A stretch of DNA of 64,000 bases from contig NW_003101680.1 in assembly GCF_000003855.2 (NCBI RefSeq), positions 210,019 to 274,018 of the forward strand, read 5' to 3'. A program made the position numbers and the translations under genes. This document shows positions 45,273-57,365 of the stretch, in pieces. Positions within the stretch are counted from its first letter, which is position 1; each line of letters opens with the position of its first letter. Source of the stretch: Blastomyces gilchristii SLH14081 (taxonomy: Eukaryota > Ascomycota > Eurotiomycetes > Onygenales > Ajellomycetaceae). The notes under the pieces were generated by a model. It was given only the letters and a program-made list of their open reading frames with translations, was not told the DNA's origin and searched no databases.

Positions 45273-45482
45273 ATGTGCAGCTTCAGAGTTCGAGTCCATA
45301 ACTGCGGGCACTACCACAAGAACCTCAACCGACCCTGTGGAGATGCAAATCGCAAAAAGGAAGTGTGCGAGGCGGGGACCACCGAGCACGCCTCTACCAG
45401 CGGTTCGCCAAACTGTGGCATCAGTGGCTGTGACAAAAAACCGAATTTAAAGAGGGAAGGTCCAGGTAAGGCTAGATTTTGA
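45273..45482 (+). CDS. Small Cys-rich protein (conserved fungal hypothetical type)
   Basis: ATG 45,273 starts MCSFRVRVHNCGHYHKNL, then PCGDANRKKEVCEAG, NCGISGCDKKPNLKREGPG. Six Cys and two His in 65 residues (CGHYHK..PC..VC..NCGISGC) suggest a zinc-binding or disulfide mini-domain; small ascomycete proteins with a GCDKKP..KREGPG ending are familiar to me, but of unknown role. A near-perfect splice donor, CAG-GTAAG, lies at 45,463-45,470, so the real gene may continue after an intron; unspliced, it ends KARF-TGA at 45,482. It is GC-normal, on the strand opposite the kinase-like gene and 151 bp from its stop, so the two are convergent. Confidence 0.5.
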   Translation: MCSFRVRVHNCGHYHKNLNRPCGDANRKKEVCEAGTTEHASTSGSPNCGISGCDKKPNLKREGPGKARF

Positions 45483-45633
45483 TGGCCTTAATATACTCGC
45501 TGACTGTCCGAAGGTCCTCGAACAGACGGCGGATTTGACGAAGATGATATTGAATGGGCTGATTATTGAGGCGAATCAAGGCAAGGATATTTCGGAGAAC
45601 AATATTTTGTGATCACACTAGTTGGATTGGTCT

Positions 45634-46848
45634 CTATTGGCATGAGCGGTCAATGTTGTCAATCCCAAAAAGCTCCAAGATAGCCTCGAACATACTCATG
45701 CGTCCATGCACGCTCTCTACCATTAGGCGACCGGCAATCCGCTTCAGTATCCTTGTAATAGGGCTATCTTTTGCATGCCGAACAAGTTCTGACAGAAACT
45801 TTCCATATGCCCAGGTGTCGTTCGATTTACGCACCCCATACGGGAGTTCGTTGGGTGATATCTCATCTCGGATCTCGGGGGCACGCCAACCGTGTGTGAT
45901 TCCGCCAATTCCACTGATGTCAATAAGAACTGCGTTTCCATCCGCATCAAGAACAACGTTCGAAGGCTTAATATCCATGTGGGTTTTTCCAGCCGCGTGA
46001 AACCGGTGTAATGCAGTAGCGATTTGTTTTGGCCACCTTTCCCAGGAATGTTCAAGCAGGCGATGTTCACTCAAGGCTCTCTGGATAGAGCCACCACTGT
46101 AGAATTTGAGCACAATACCAGTGACTATGAGAGGCTGATCTCTTGTGTTAGACGTCATGTAAGGGTTTGTAGATACTGCGATGCCGGCGGCTTGCACAAT
46201 ATTCGGCACGCCTCGAAATATCTCAAGGTTTTCAAGTTCTTTGCGAATGACCTCCGTGTCATGAGGCTGATAGAGGGGTCGGTTCACGACCTTGAGGATG
46301 TATGGTATCTTGCTGTTGACATCGAGAACCTGGAAGACTCCGTCCGTAATTTCAATCTCGTCACAAAGATCGCTTGAGTTGATACATCGAAAGGAGGGAA
46401 ATTCATCGCATAATGGATAAATGACTCGCAAAGGATCTTCCTGGATGGTACATCTCAGTTTTGCGGCGATCTTGACGAAAGGATTGCTGGTAAATTCTTC
46501 AGATGCATGTATAATGACTTTGGAGCCCTGTCCTCCATCATCAAGGATCAGTTCCGTAACCGTGTCATCAAGAAGAGGAAGAGCGCCATAGTCTATGAGT
46601 CTGACAAAGTTTTGGAACTGTTTGCGACGTTCCTTTTTTGAAGTCCTATGTTTTATTGTTGACTCATTCAGTATGCCGCCGCGAAAAGTCACCTTTATCC
46701 ACCACTTTGACTCTCGAGAACAGTAAACCAAAGTCTGCGAGCGGTAGTTTGGCTCAGGCTTTTCTTCCACAAGATAGTCCTCATTTTCACTGTATGACTT
46801 GAATTCAATCGGAGTCGTCAAAGAAATAGGCAAAGAAACAGCCGGCAT
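45634..46848 (-). CDS. Protein-kinase-like protein, 404 residues
   Basis: A single intact frame from ATG 46,848 to the stop at 45,634. Residues 1-160 form an unassigned N-terminal region. The kinase-like fold follows: VAIK-type lysine in YILKVVNRP (about 185), helix C glutamate in KELENLEIF, hinge ending GIVLKFYSGGSI (about 255), catalytic loop THMDIKPSNVVLD (about 300-312; HxDxKxxN), DFG replaced by LIDISGIGG, and APE-like GWRAPEI followed by DTWAYGKFLSEL. Lys, catalytic Asp and Asn are kept; the metal-binding Asp sits in DIS rather than DFG, so activity is plausible but not certain. It is the only long undamaged host gene in the window. It lies in a 2.6-kb GC island between mutated repeats. 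The neighbouring small Cys-rich gene is convergent. No intron is needed. Confidence 0.85.
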   Translation of the reverse strand: MPAVSLPISLTTPIEFKSYSENEDYLVEEKPEPNYRSQTLVYCSRESKWWIKVTFRGGILNESTIKHRTSKKERRKQFQNFVRLIDYGALPLLDDTVTELILDDGGQGSKVIIHASEEFTSNPFVKIAAKLRCTIQEDPLRVIYPLCDEFPSFRCINSSDLCDEIEITDGVFQVLDVNSKIPYILKVVNRPLYQPHDTEVIRKELENLEIFRGVPNIVQAAGIAVSTNPYMTSNTRDQPLIVTGIVLKFYSGGSIQRALSEHRLLEHSWERWPKQIATALHRFHAAGKTHMDIKPSNVVLDADGNAVLIDISGIGGITHGWRAPEIRDEISPNELPYGVRKSNDTWAYGKFLSELVRHAKDSPITRILKRIAGRLMVESVHGRMSMFEAILELFGIDNIDRSCQ

Positions 46849-47270
46849 CTCGGTTCGTAATGACAGGACTGACGAGTTCGATGAAACAAGGATTTGATAT
46901 CGGTTTCGACAGCTTTCGTTTGGGTAATGTTCGTGTAGGAGCTTTGGGATTTGGTTTGGAATTTGGTGAGAGCTGAGACTTCGGCTTAAATAGAGGCCTT
47001 ATCTGCCTCTCAGGACGCTTTTAGGCGAGCGAAGAACAGCAATTCGACGAAGTAGTACTGACAAGTGTAATGAGAAAGGGTGCGGAACACCAAGTGGAAC
47101 GAGAGACTGAAGGAACCGAGGTGAAAGTGTCAGGTCACGTGATCTGGCTTACTAATCCTTCCCCCATATAACTTTCCACAAGCTAGCAACCTTTCAATCA
47201 CACAAGCTTTACACCTTGCACAGGTTATGAGACCTGTTTTGTGCAAAATCGCTGCCAATTCAGTATTCCT
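46849..47270 (-). promoter_or_regulatory. Upstream region of the kinase-like gene
   Basis: GC-normal, non-coding DNA upstream of ATG 46,848. It contains a short GAGGC..GCCTC inverted pair near 46,992-47,010 and CT-rich stretches typical of fungal promoters; no TATA element can be assigned. At about 47,270 the composition switches abruptly to AT-rich. Confidence 0.35.
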
Positions 47271-47274
47271 TGTC

Positions 47275-48067
47275 AATATAATTATTATTTTAACTACTGC
47301 TTCATTTGATACATCTATCAGATGTTAAAATCATTTTATTCTATTAGTATTGAGATCTTGTTAATCAATCATACTACTACTTGCTTAAAAAAAAGACTTG
47401 CAGAAAATGCATCACATTGTAAAAAAGTAAGAAAAAGAGAATAATATTGACAAGAATTCAATAAATAAATATGAAGAATTCAATAAACAAATACTAAGAT
47501 GATGAATTTAACACAATCTTACTTATATACATGTTTATAATCTCATGTTCTTTTCACTGAATTAGTTGATGATAATGATTCTTCACACTTATACTCTGTC
47601 AGTGAACATTCTTCTGAATTATTTAAAAGCTTCATTGATAAATACTCTGAAACACTCTCTTAATTTAAAGCTGGTTTGAATACAGCTTCTGATATAATCA
47701 GATTAGCTCTCTGATCTACTAGATAACTTGTTAAAGCTAATTCTCTTAATAAGAATAATAAACACTCAGATGTCTACTGTTCAGATGAGATAATATCAGA
47801 CTAGTAGATAAAACATCTTAAGATAACATTTAAAATGAAGAAGAAGAAGTGAAGAGTTCTAGAACTTAAATTATAACTGAAAAAACTCTGTCAATAGAGA
47901 TTCTCTACAGATTAATTATAAAATATTAATAATTATTCTGTTATTATTTTAACAGTTACATGAGATTCTAATCTCAGTGAATGATTGAAATTCAATCTTT
48001 ATAAACTGAATAGTCATGTTAATAAGAAAATCTCTCAATTCAAGAAAGATGTTAAGAATACTATGAG
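47275..48067 (+). pseudogene. Degenerate coding relic, unidentified
   Basis: From about 47,500 a plus-strand frame reads like mutated protein: ELVDDNDSSHLYSVSEHSSE, LFKSFIDKYSETLS, FKAGLNTASDIIRLAL, LVKANSLNKNNKHSDVYCSD, with stops at TGA and TAG. After 47,820 it is Lys-rich. I recognise no family; it could be gag of another retroelement or a transposase N-terminus. LINE copy 3 is inserted at its right end (48,068). Confidence 0.3.
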
Positions 48068-48269
48068 ATTATTATTATTATTATTATTCTTCAATTATAG
48101 ATATATACAGTCAGAGACTATAACATCTACCTGAGAACTTTTAGTTCTCAGAGTTTTTCCTATATCTATAAAGTTAACTATTATACATTCATCAATTTCA
48201 GATATACAAAATCAGAAAATTCCAGTCAAAAATATAAAAACTGTTTACAAATTGCAGTATTTTACCATG

Positions 48270-48274
48270 TTCTG
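48270..48274 (+). repeat. Target-site duplication, left copy (Gypsy C3)
   Basis: TTCTG before the left LTR; second copy at 57,675-57,679. Confidence 0.75.
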
Positions 48275-48642
48275 TGTAAGAGGCCTACGCTGAATAGATC
48301 AGTATAATATTATAGATCTTATATAACACAGAGAAAAACATTAGAGAAGGAAAAGAAAGAGAAAGTGTAAGAATCAGCAATTGAAGTGAATATTTATACA
48401 TTATGTGATGATGTACATAGTGAGGCTTCAGAGTGAAAGAATCTATACACATTTGTGATGGCCGAGAATCGGTGATTGAGAATGACTTCAGGGCGGAAGA
48501 ATCTATACATGTTTGTAACAGCCGAGGATCAGCAATCAAGAATGGCTGAGAATTGAAGCATACACATTTGAGAATGAAGTAGTTGAAATCTGTGAAGTGT
48601 AATGAAATAGTCTATATAATTGATCAGGTGCAGCTTATCACA
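48275..48642 (-). repeat. 3' LTR of Gypsy C3 (368 bp, with internal duplication)
   Basis: TGTAAGAGGCCTACG to GCTTATCACA on +. It is 59 bp longer than the partner LTR because a segment starting at GAATCTATACA.. and ending GGCGGAA is present twice in tandem (about 48,420-48,540). Confidence 0.75.
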
Positions 48643-49933
48643 TTAGTCTCTTTCTTTCAGAAGTAGTTCTCATTGATCAAGAACTACTGTTTTGAATAAT
48701 ACAGAACTCAGAGTTCAGATCAGTTAATCATAGCTGACTCATTTCATAAGATATTATCAGCTGCAGCTGCAGAGTCTCTCATTGAGAATATTCTCAATCT
48801 CTTACTCAAGCTCATTATCTTCTTCTATAATGCCTGACAGCTGTCAGTTAAAAGTCAGTTAAGAAGAGAACAGATCAGTGATAGTACAGCAGAGCAAGCT
48901 TGTATAAAAGACATTATAAATCTCTAATAATGTATTAAAATAATAGTTATGACTATCTAGAACTTCTATCACTTTATACTTAGTATAATAGTAATTCAGT
49001 ATATGAGATGAATATGTAATCTGTATATTCTTAAGATTCAATTATATCAAGTCTTCTATCTTATATTATTCAGTGAGATCTCAGTGAACATTGATTTAAT
49101 TCTCTTAATCTTGTTTCACAGTTGTTATGAAGATCTCTACTCAGTCATAGATATCTCAGAGCTTTATTACTATATAATCAGTGATCTGAATTGAACTGTA
49201 GAGATTTGATATGAACTGTGTAATCTCTAGAAGATTCAACACTTTCATGTAATAACTGTGTATAAGAAAGAACAGACTTATATCTATTAAAATAACATCT
49301 TATTCATTAATAGTAATCTCTGTATATAGAAGCAGATCATATCAATCATCTTATAAGTAATTATAAAACTTATAAAGATAATTCTTTACAGTCTGAATTA
49401 TTTATTCTAATGCATCATCAGTCTCAGAGTGATAGATAGTTAACAGATAATATATAATCTTGAGAACTTAATAGATTCTTATTCAGAGAGTACTTATAAA
49501 TTAACAGTCTTAATTCAATACTATAAATCTCAGTAATCTATATATCTGATAGAATAGACTCTGTAGAAAAGCTTCAGTAACTTATTCAGTATTCATCTTA
49601 TTATAAGATTCTAATATTATACTCTTACTTAATCAGTTCACAATGATCAGAATGTTTCTATAATTCTTACTCTCAGAGAGATTAATAGCAAAGTCAATTA
49701 TTATATCTCATCAGATTTTATTAGAGATATTAAGTGATTTCAGTAGATCTTTTCTACAGTTCTTTTATAAGATGATAGAAGAATAACAGTTATAGTTTCA
49801 AATGAAATATCTGATACTGTTTAATATCTTAAGTTAGTAGAACTCTTAAGAGACTATTCAGTACAATTGTTCATGATTTAGATGATTAATTATACATAAA
49901 TCATGCATCTCTTACATTATCTGAGTGTGTAAG
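48643..49933 (-). pseudogene. Gypsy C3 pol, integrase to chromodomain part
   Basis: Minus-strand frame with MNLKNIQITYSSHILNYYYT, KVIEVLDSHNYYFN and NVFYTSLLCCTITDLFSS (48,859-49,041), matching the GPY-like region of C1 near 23,000-23,150. The chromodomain end lies toward 48,650-48,850. LINE copy 2 interrupts the integrase at 49,947. Confidence 0.7.
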
Positions 49934-49947
49934 AGTTTGAAGTGAGA
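49934..49947 (+). repeat. Target-site duplication, left copy (LINE copy 2)
   Basis: AGTTTGAAGTGAGA, repeated exactly at 53,510-53,523 after the LINE tail. Confidence 0.85.
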
Positions 49948-52900
49948 TTGAAAAAGCTGATTGGAAAGCAGTTGAAGAAAGCATAAAACTGTTAAAATCT
50001 GAAAGACAGAATGAGCTATATTGGAATTCTGGTCAAGATATCTCAAATGAAATGCTTGAGAATAGAGTGAAGCTTATTACATCTATTATTCTAACAAGTG
50101 TTAGAGATAATATTTCAAAAAGAAAATCTTCTGAGTATTCAAAACCTTGGTGGAATGAGAATATCTCATCTGAAAGAAAAGAATTAGCTACTGCTAGAAG
50201 AGATTGGAAGAATGATGTAATATCTGATGAAGAGTTCAAAGCTGTCAGAAATGAATATTTTTCAGATATTAAAAGAGCTAAAACAGACTGCTGGAATAAA
50301 TTTCTTGAAGAAGCACAAGGAAAGGAAGTTTTTAAAGCTTTTAACTATACTAAAACAAGAAGTGTAGCAAAACTTCCAGCTCTAGAATATGAGTTTCAGA
50401 ATGAATCATATACAGCAAACTCTTTTGAGGAAAAATGTCAAGCTTTCATGAGAATTCTCTTTCAGAACTCACCAGATTCAGATTCAGATTCAGAGGAAGA
50501 GAATATATCACTTCTCAACTACATTGATGAAAATGACTGGGAATGGCCTGATCTTACACAAGATGAATTAGAGTCAGCTATCTTCTCAAGTTCTGTTAAA
50601 ACTGCTGCAGGTCCTGATTCAATTAATCACTTGATTATTCAAAATACAAATTCCTACTTAAAGAATGAATATTTTGAGCTCTTTTTCAATCTCTTGAAAA
50701 ATGGATATCATTCTGAATGCTGGAGAGAAGCCACTGGAGTGATTCTTGCAAAACCTAATAGAAAAACTTCAATTCCTAAGTCATATAGAGTAATATCTCT
50801 ATTGAACTGCCTAGGAAAGGTTTTAGAAAAGATAGTAGCTACTTGACTATCTTTTATAAGCTCTATAGATGATTCTCTTTTATTCAGTGAACAAATGGGA
50901 GGTAGAAAACAGTGTTCTGCAATTGACACTGTTCTCTCAGTTGTTTATAATATTCAAATAGCAAAGCATGAGGGTCTGGTCTCAACTGCAGTTTTTATTG
51001 ATATAAAAGGAGCATTTGATCATGTTTCAAAGTCAAAGTTAATTCAGACATTGAAGATATTAAAACTGCCACTTTCTCTAATAAAATGGGTTAACTGTTT
51101 TATGTCTAAAAGAATTATACAACTCTTCTTTGATGGAATGAAACAAGACAAGACTGAGATAAAAATAGGAGTACCACAGAGGTCTTCAATCTCACTCATT
51201 TTATTTGCAATATACACTGCATATCTATTCAAAAATAGAAATATGAGAATAGTGCGATCTCTGAGTTATGTGGATGATATTGGTCTAGTCTACAGCTCAA
51301 AAACTATCAAAGAGAATTTGAAAGTAATTGAAGAAGCTGCAAAGGAAATCTTTGTTAGAGCAGATATCAATCAAATTCAATTTGATATGGATAAAACTGA
51401 GTTAATTCATTTCTTTTCTAGATTCAATGAGAAAGAACTATCTCTAACTCTTTTAAATAGTGAGATTAAACCCAGTGTAAATGTCAAATGGTTAGGAGTA
51501 TGGTTAAACTTCAAGTTGAACTTTAAATATCACATTCAACAAAGAACTATCAAGGCAGAAAGACTATTGAATAACATAATCAGACTATCAAATACAGAGA
51601 GGGGTCTATCCTTCCAGGCTATGAGACAGTTATATATAGCCTGTATTACATCAGTAGCTGATTATGGAGTTCAAGTTTGGTGGAATAATCAAGGGAATTT
51701 CACTGAACTCTTTCAAAGTCTGCAAAACAGAGCCTTGAGAAGAATTCTGAGAGCGTTTAAATCATCTCCTATTAAAGCAATGGAAATTGAAGCTTCAATT
51801 CCTCCTCCTGCTATTAGATTTGAAAAGGCCTGTATGAACTATGCTCTGAGAGTTGTAAAGATGAGCTCAAATCATATAATCAGAGAAAGAGTCTCTTCTT
51901 CATTTCCATCAATTAACTCTGGAAATGAACTGGATTGGAATAGATTTCTTGATTGGAATGAAAATAATTCTTCAAAGAAAATGTCTTCTCAACTGTACAG
52001 ACTATGCTCTCTGATTAAAAATCAATTTTCTTCTTTAAATGTTGAAAAAGTTGATCATGAGAAGTTATCTCTCTGGAGAAAAAAGCTTGAATCTCTTATA
52101 GACTTACAAATAAGTGAACTATCAAAAGAGAAAGAATATGAACAGCATTTGAAGAGAATTTCTACAATCAATATAAAAGACTCTATTCTGATTTATTCAG
52201 ATGGCTCAAAAAATGAGAACTTGAATAGATTAGGCGCAGGCATTGCTTATACTGAAGATAATATTAATTTTATCTCAGATTTCTGGAATCTAGGCTCTGA
52301 ATGTGAAGTCTTTGATGCTGAACTATTTGCAATGGTGAAAGCTTTCAAACTCATTGAAATAAAATCTCATAAAAGAGGAAATTGTTTGAAAGAGGCATGA
52401 ATATTCTCTGATAGTCAAGCTGCTTTAAAAAGACTTAGAAATAGTCAGATTCATAATGATCAAATGAATCTTGAACTGATCTTAAACTCTGTTTTAAAAA
52501 TTCAAAAGAGAAGAATATCAAAGCTGAGAATTCATCTGCACTGGGTTCCTGCTCATATGAATATTCATGGCAATGAATTGGCTGATTCAGCTGCAAAAAA
52601 GGGTGCAGAATTAAGCAGATCTATTCAAAAAATTGTGTCCTGGTCTTTTATAAAGAGAAAAATAAAAGAATCTTGTTTAGACAAGTGGAATGAAAGCTGG
52701 CAGAAACAAAAGAAGAGTATACATTATTCAAGATTTGAAACAAAACCCAAGTGGAAATCTTGTTCAATTAAATGTAAAAAGAAAATATTCTCATCTATAA
52801 TACAGCTGAAACTAGGACATGGCTATTTCAAATCTTATATACAAAGATTTGATGATAGATTTGACTCAATAGAATGCTCATTCTGCAATACAAATGAGAA

Positions 52901-53509
52901 TTCTGAGCATATTATAATGCACTGTGCATTATACAATAGTCTCAGAGCCAGATTGAAAGAGAAGTATGATCTAAATCAATTAAATATGAGATTCTTATTC
53001 TCAACTGAGACAGGAATTAAATACTTAATAGACTTTCTATCAGAAACTCAAGCAGCTACAAGAAAATGGCTAAATTCAGAATTATCTGAATATGAAGAGG
53101 AGGAAATCAATCAGATATAGTCTGTTAAAACAGCTATACACTCTCTTTTAATAATTTGTTTTGTTATAGTCTCTCTTTACTTTATCTTTTTCTGTATCTT
53201 TTCCTTTCAATTTCTTTCTATCTATCTATTTAATGTGTCTATCTTTGAGACTGTGTTCTTTCTCTCTTTTCTTTTGTCATGATATTGTCAAATGGTTTCA
53301 AAGTATCAAAAGATGTTAAAACACTGCAATTTGTAAACAGTTTTTGTATTCTGAGCTGGAATTTTCTGATTTTGCATATCTGAAATTGATGAATGTACAA
53401 TAGTTAACTTTACAGACATAGAAAAAACCCTGAGAACTAAAGTTCTCAGGTAGATGTCATAGTCTCTGACTGCATACATCTATAATTGAAGAATAATAAT
53501 AATAATATA
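49948..53509 (+). mobile_element. LINE copy 2, 5'-truncated, best preserved copy
   Basis: A 3.56-kb insertion with a perfect 14-bp target duplication. It starts at the codons for EKADWKAVEESIK, corresponding to about 7,636 of copy 1, and ends in the hairpin and GAAGAAT(AAT)n. It keeps TGG where copy 1 has TGA, and YVDD in RT. Its good state and its position inside an already mutated Gypsy C3 show that it is among the youngest insertions. Confidence 0.9.
49949..53120 (+). pseudogene. LINE copy 2 ORF2 (RT and RNase H), 5'-truncated, two TGA stops
   Basis: One frame runs from the truncation point to TAG 53,118-53,120, broken only by TGA at 50,844-50,846 and TGA at 52,398-52,400. The second is TGG in copy 1 (GRNCLKE-V/A-W-IFSDSQ) and the first falls at a probable Trp. 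RT: AAGPDSINHLI, AVFIDIKGAFDHV, GVPQRSSISLILFAI and SYVDDIGLVY near 51,268-51,297. RNase H: IYSDGSKNENLNRLGAGIAY, VFDAELFAMVKAF, SDSQAALK, HWVPAHMNIHGNELADSA. The Cys/His end is CSFCNTNENSEHIIMHC. The endonuclease is absent, so the copy could not be autonomous even without the stops. Confidence 0.9.
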
Positions 53510-53523
53510 AGTTTGAAGTGAGA
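53510..53523 (+). repeat. Target-site duplication, right copy (LINE copy 2)
   Basis: Exact second copy of AGTTTGAAGTGAGA. Confidence 0.85.
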
Positions 53524-56060
53524 GACTCAATATTGTTTATAAAACTGTAGAGTGTTATTGTTATTAATTGAGTATTCTGAGATATCAGTTCTTATATATA
53601 GTTCTGATGAGAATCAGAGTGCTTCTTAATATACTGCTTCAGTGAGCATTTAAAGAAGTTCATCAGTTTGAGCTGTTACATGTCATAATTCATTCAGTGT
53701 AGATTTGAGAGAAGTTAAGATATCAGTATCAGTATCAGTTCAGAGAGAGAATATTCTAATCAGAGAAGTATGTATAGTGTCATGAGCTGTTTTATCTTGA
53801 TTAACTAATATCTTTGAATTCAAGAGTCAGTGCTCTCAGTTCATTCAGTGAGTATCTGTTACATTAAATGATATATCTTACTCTCATTGTGAGAGAGTAT
53901 CTGTCATTGAGTTCTGACTGTCAGAACAGTAGTGTATTATAAAATGAAAGTGACTTAAGAACTCAGATCATTGTATTTGTCATTCAGTGAGTTTATAAGT
54001 AGTTATAAAGTACTTGAGATTCTTATAATCTGTGATTATCTCAAATTCAAAGACACTTCAGAGTTCAGAGTCTCATTCTTCTAGATAGTATATAATTATA
54101 AAAAGTTTCTTATCATAGATCTCATAGTTGCATTCAGTGAGATTCAGTTTCTTAGATATAAAGATACATGATCATAAGACATCTGTATTATTATATTACA
54201 ATATAGCTTCTTCTGTGATATAGTTAGAGAAATCAGCTTCAATAACTGTCTCATGATCAGAATTAAATATTATTAGCAGAGAGGTATTAATGAACATCTT
54301 CTTTATCTGTATAAATGCAGCTTTGATGTCTGCTAATTATTGAAATACTGAGTCTTTCTTAGTGAGTTCTATAAGTGATCTCATGATATCTGAGAAGTTT
54401 TGTATAAATTGCTGATAGAAGTTAGTAAATCTGATGAAGCTTTATACATTCTTCATAGTATGCAGGGCCTCTCATTCAAGAATAGCAGAGATCTTCTCAG
54501 AATTCATTCAGATTCTCTTGTCAGCTTCTATGATAAAGTCTAGACATTTTGTACTTTTAATCTCAAAATCATACTTATCTATGTCTATCAGCAGTCCTGC
54601 TTTCTGTAGTTATTATAATATCTTTTACACATGTTCTTGATATTCTTTCCTGAATTCATCAGTGAAGATGAGAATGTTATTGAGATATATAGATACAAAT
54701 TTATCAAGGAAGTCTTGAAATGCTCAGTTGATATACTTCTGAAATGTACTGAGAGTGTTAGTCAGTTCAAAGAGTGTGACTACTCATTCAAAGAGATTAT
54801 ATCTTGTTTGAAATACTGTAAGTTACTCATCTTCTTCAGCAATGCAGATCTTATAAAACACAGTGATGATATCTAACTTTGTAAATTATTAAGCTTGTCT
54901 GATATGAGCTAGAGTTTCATTGATAAGAGATAAAGAATAACAGTTCTTCTTTATTAATCTGTTCAATTCTTGATAATTCACACAGAACTGAAGTTCTTTA
55001 TCTGATTTCTTTGCAAAGAGAATAGAGACTGCAGTGGAAGAGTTGCTAATGTATATGAATTCTTTATTCAACAGATTATTGAGTGTCTTTTGAAGAAGAA
55101 GAAGTTCATCTCAGAACATATTATAAAGAGAGTCTTATAATAATTCAGAGTTCTTACTGTGTTTCTTTTTCAACTTGATACTGTGATTCACTTCTGAATC
55201 TTATAAGAGAGGTAGATTTATAACATTATTATCTTGTCAGAAGACATCTAGATATTCATGATATTATTAAGAGAGTTTCATACAAGAATCTGTTATTGTA
55301 ATACAGAATAACTTTTCTAGAGTCTTTTTGATATCAATCAGACTGACAGAATAGATTGACACATGATTCTGCTGTCAGCAATCTTGTTGATGACTCTGTC
55401 AGTGGTTTTGATGATGACTTCTTTTTCAGAGTATTTCATAAGCATTGACAGAGATCTGTGTAAGATTCATAGTCTTGTGAATATCATCTTCATAAATTCT
55501 ATCATCATTAGAGAATATCAAGCTCCTGTTTCAAGCATTTAACAAGATATCTTGTTCAGATAGCTAGACAAGTTCTAACATAAGATTATAATCAAGATTA
55601 TCAACTTCATATACATAGACATCTTCATATTAATATTCTCTCACATCTATGTTTAGTTTTATCATGTAACATATACAAATATCTTTTAAATCATCAAATT
55701 CTGCAAGAAGTCAGAGTTTTGATAAGAGAATATGCTGAAGGTTATAATATCTTATAACTGAAGATTTTATCATTACATAGTAATATAGACTGCTGTCTAT
55801 CATGGCTTTCATATTATACATGTTATCAATTACAGTAGATACAAGAATTACATTTATTGTTATTTTCTCTTCAAATTATTATTATCTGATCTCTTCAAGC
55901 TTCTATTTATGAATTTGAACAGAAGCTAATCTTTTCCCTGTTTCATCAGAACATTCTTATAGTTATCTTCTAAATCTTTCTTCACTGCAATGTGATTGAC
56001 ATGAACAGGCACTGATTCATTCTTTGAATGAGAAGGTGCTGATCTTTCTCTTAATTGAGA
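53524..56060 (-). pseudogene. Gypsy C3 pol, protease to integrase part
   Basis: Minus-strand counterpart of C1 19,741-22,000. RT: MNKEFIYISNSSTAVSILFA and KSDKELQFCVNYQELNRLI in 54,889-55,071, in better condition than in C1 (Gln codons kept). The RNase H and early integrase regions lie at 53,524-54,300. Protease-like sequence is near 55,700-55,830. Stops are mainly TGA. Confidence 0.75.
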
Positions 56061-56099
56061 AGATGCCAGTCTTTCTCTTAAGTGTGAAGACATATAGGT

Positions 56100-57067
56100 T
56101 GATCAGCAGTTGAAAGTGATGTATTCTAATCAGTTACAGTTAATGTATACTTCACATTGATATTGATCAGTGACTTTCTTGAGAGTGATCTCAGAAACTC
56201 AGAAGCCTGTTCAAACAGTAGAAACTCTTGCTTATGTATAGATATTTAAATCTATTCAGTTCATAGCATCTGCATTATTGCTGTTCTTCAGTGCAGATGT
56301 ATAAGTGACTGAAGTGTAACATCTTCTATCACTGTTCTGTATACTCTTGAGCTTGATAAGACAGTCATTCAATGTCTGGAGCTGTGTGCAGAAATCTTTA
56401 TAAGTCTGGTCTTTGTCTACACTTATAAGAGTCTGTAAGAGTTCAAAAGTGAATGTCTTCTTGAGCATACTAATCTTCATTCAATTCTCTCAAGATTGAT
56501 TACCTGCTTCTAGAATCTTGATGTCAAAGTCCGGAATGAATGTTGTAAGAGAAGTGTTTCTCTGTCAGACACTCTGTAATCAATCTAATACTTTCTGTTA
56601 TATAGCAGTGTCTCAGAACAGAATATCAAGATATTTAATAATGTTATCAGATGTTCATAATGCTGATTCACATGCTTTTATTCATGAATAAAACTTTATT
56701 ACATGCAATTCTTCAATTATTCATTGATATATCAATCTTAATTGATTAATGAACTGATGATATCTTCATCTATACTCAGTTTTGTGAGCATTTCCATCCT
56801 TCATGATGAGTAGAGAGTGAGATTGAAAGTATTAAAATATATGAGAGTATCTAAGCATTCTTTCAGTGCTTTTGTATTCAATTCTGTAGATGTTGAAATT
56901 ATATGAGTTCTTTGTTGAGTTAATCATTGAATCTCTTTATATTGAAGTTGTTAAGTTGTATGCATGTCTGCTATCTGTTACTGTTGTAATTTTAACATTG
57001 CTCAGAGTCACTGTGATATCACTTCTATACTCACACTTGAGAGTTCTTTCATATTATCATTAGACAT
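56100..57067 (-). pseudogene. Gypsy C3 gag, broken
   Basis: ATG at 57,067 corresponds to the C1 gag start (MSNDN). The longest open part is MKISMLKKTFTFELLQTLIS (56,256-56,480), closely matching C1 19,176-19,400. The zinc knuckle near 56,110-56,160 reads YINCN-stop-LEYITFNC, with the His changed to Tyr. Confidence 0.75.
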
Positions 57068-57365
57068 GATTATATCATTTATCAGATGTATAATATCTGT
57101 GAAATCTGAAGAAGTGTAATCATATGAATATCTCATACATCTGAGTGTCAGAACTCTCAGGTCTTTCACTGACATTCTCTTTATAAGATCTTATTCTCTT
57201 CATAAGATCTTGTTACAGGGTCAGAGTAACTGATGAGCAAGCTTCTATCTGAGAACTCAGTATTCACTTTAACTGATTATTTCTCTTTCTTACATGTCAT
57301 TACACGTTTAAATATCTCTCAATGAATAATCATTTCTAATAAGAAGACAATGAACATTTTTCTAG

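Noticed and set aside
46024..46377. 117-codon frame on + inside the kinase-like gene
   Set aside because: It is antisense to a complete 404-codon gene with kinase motifs.
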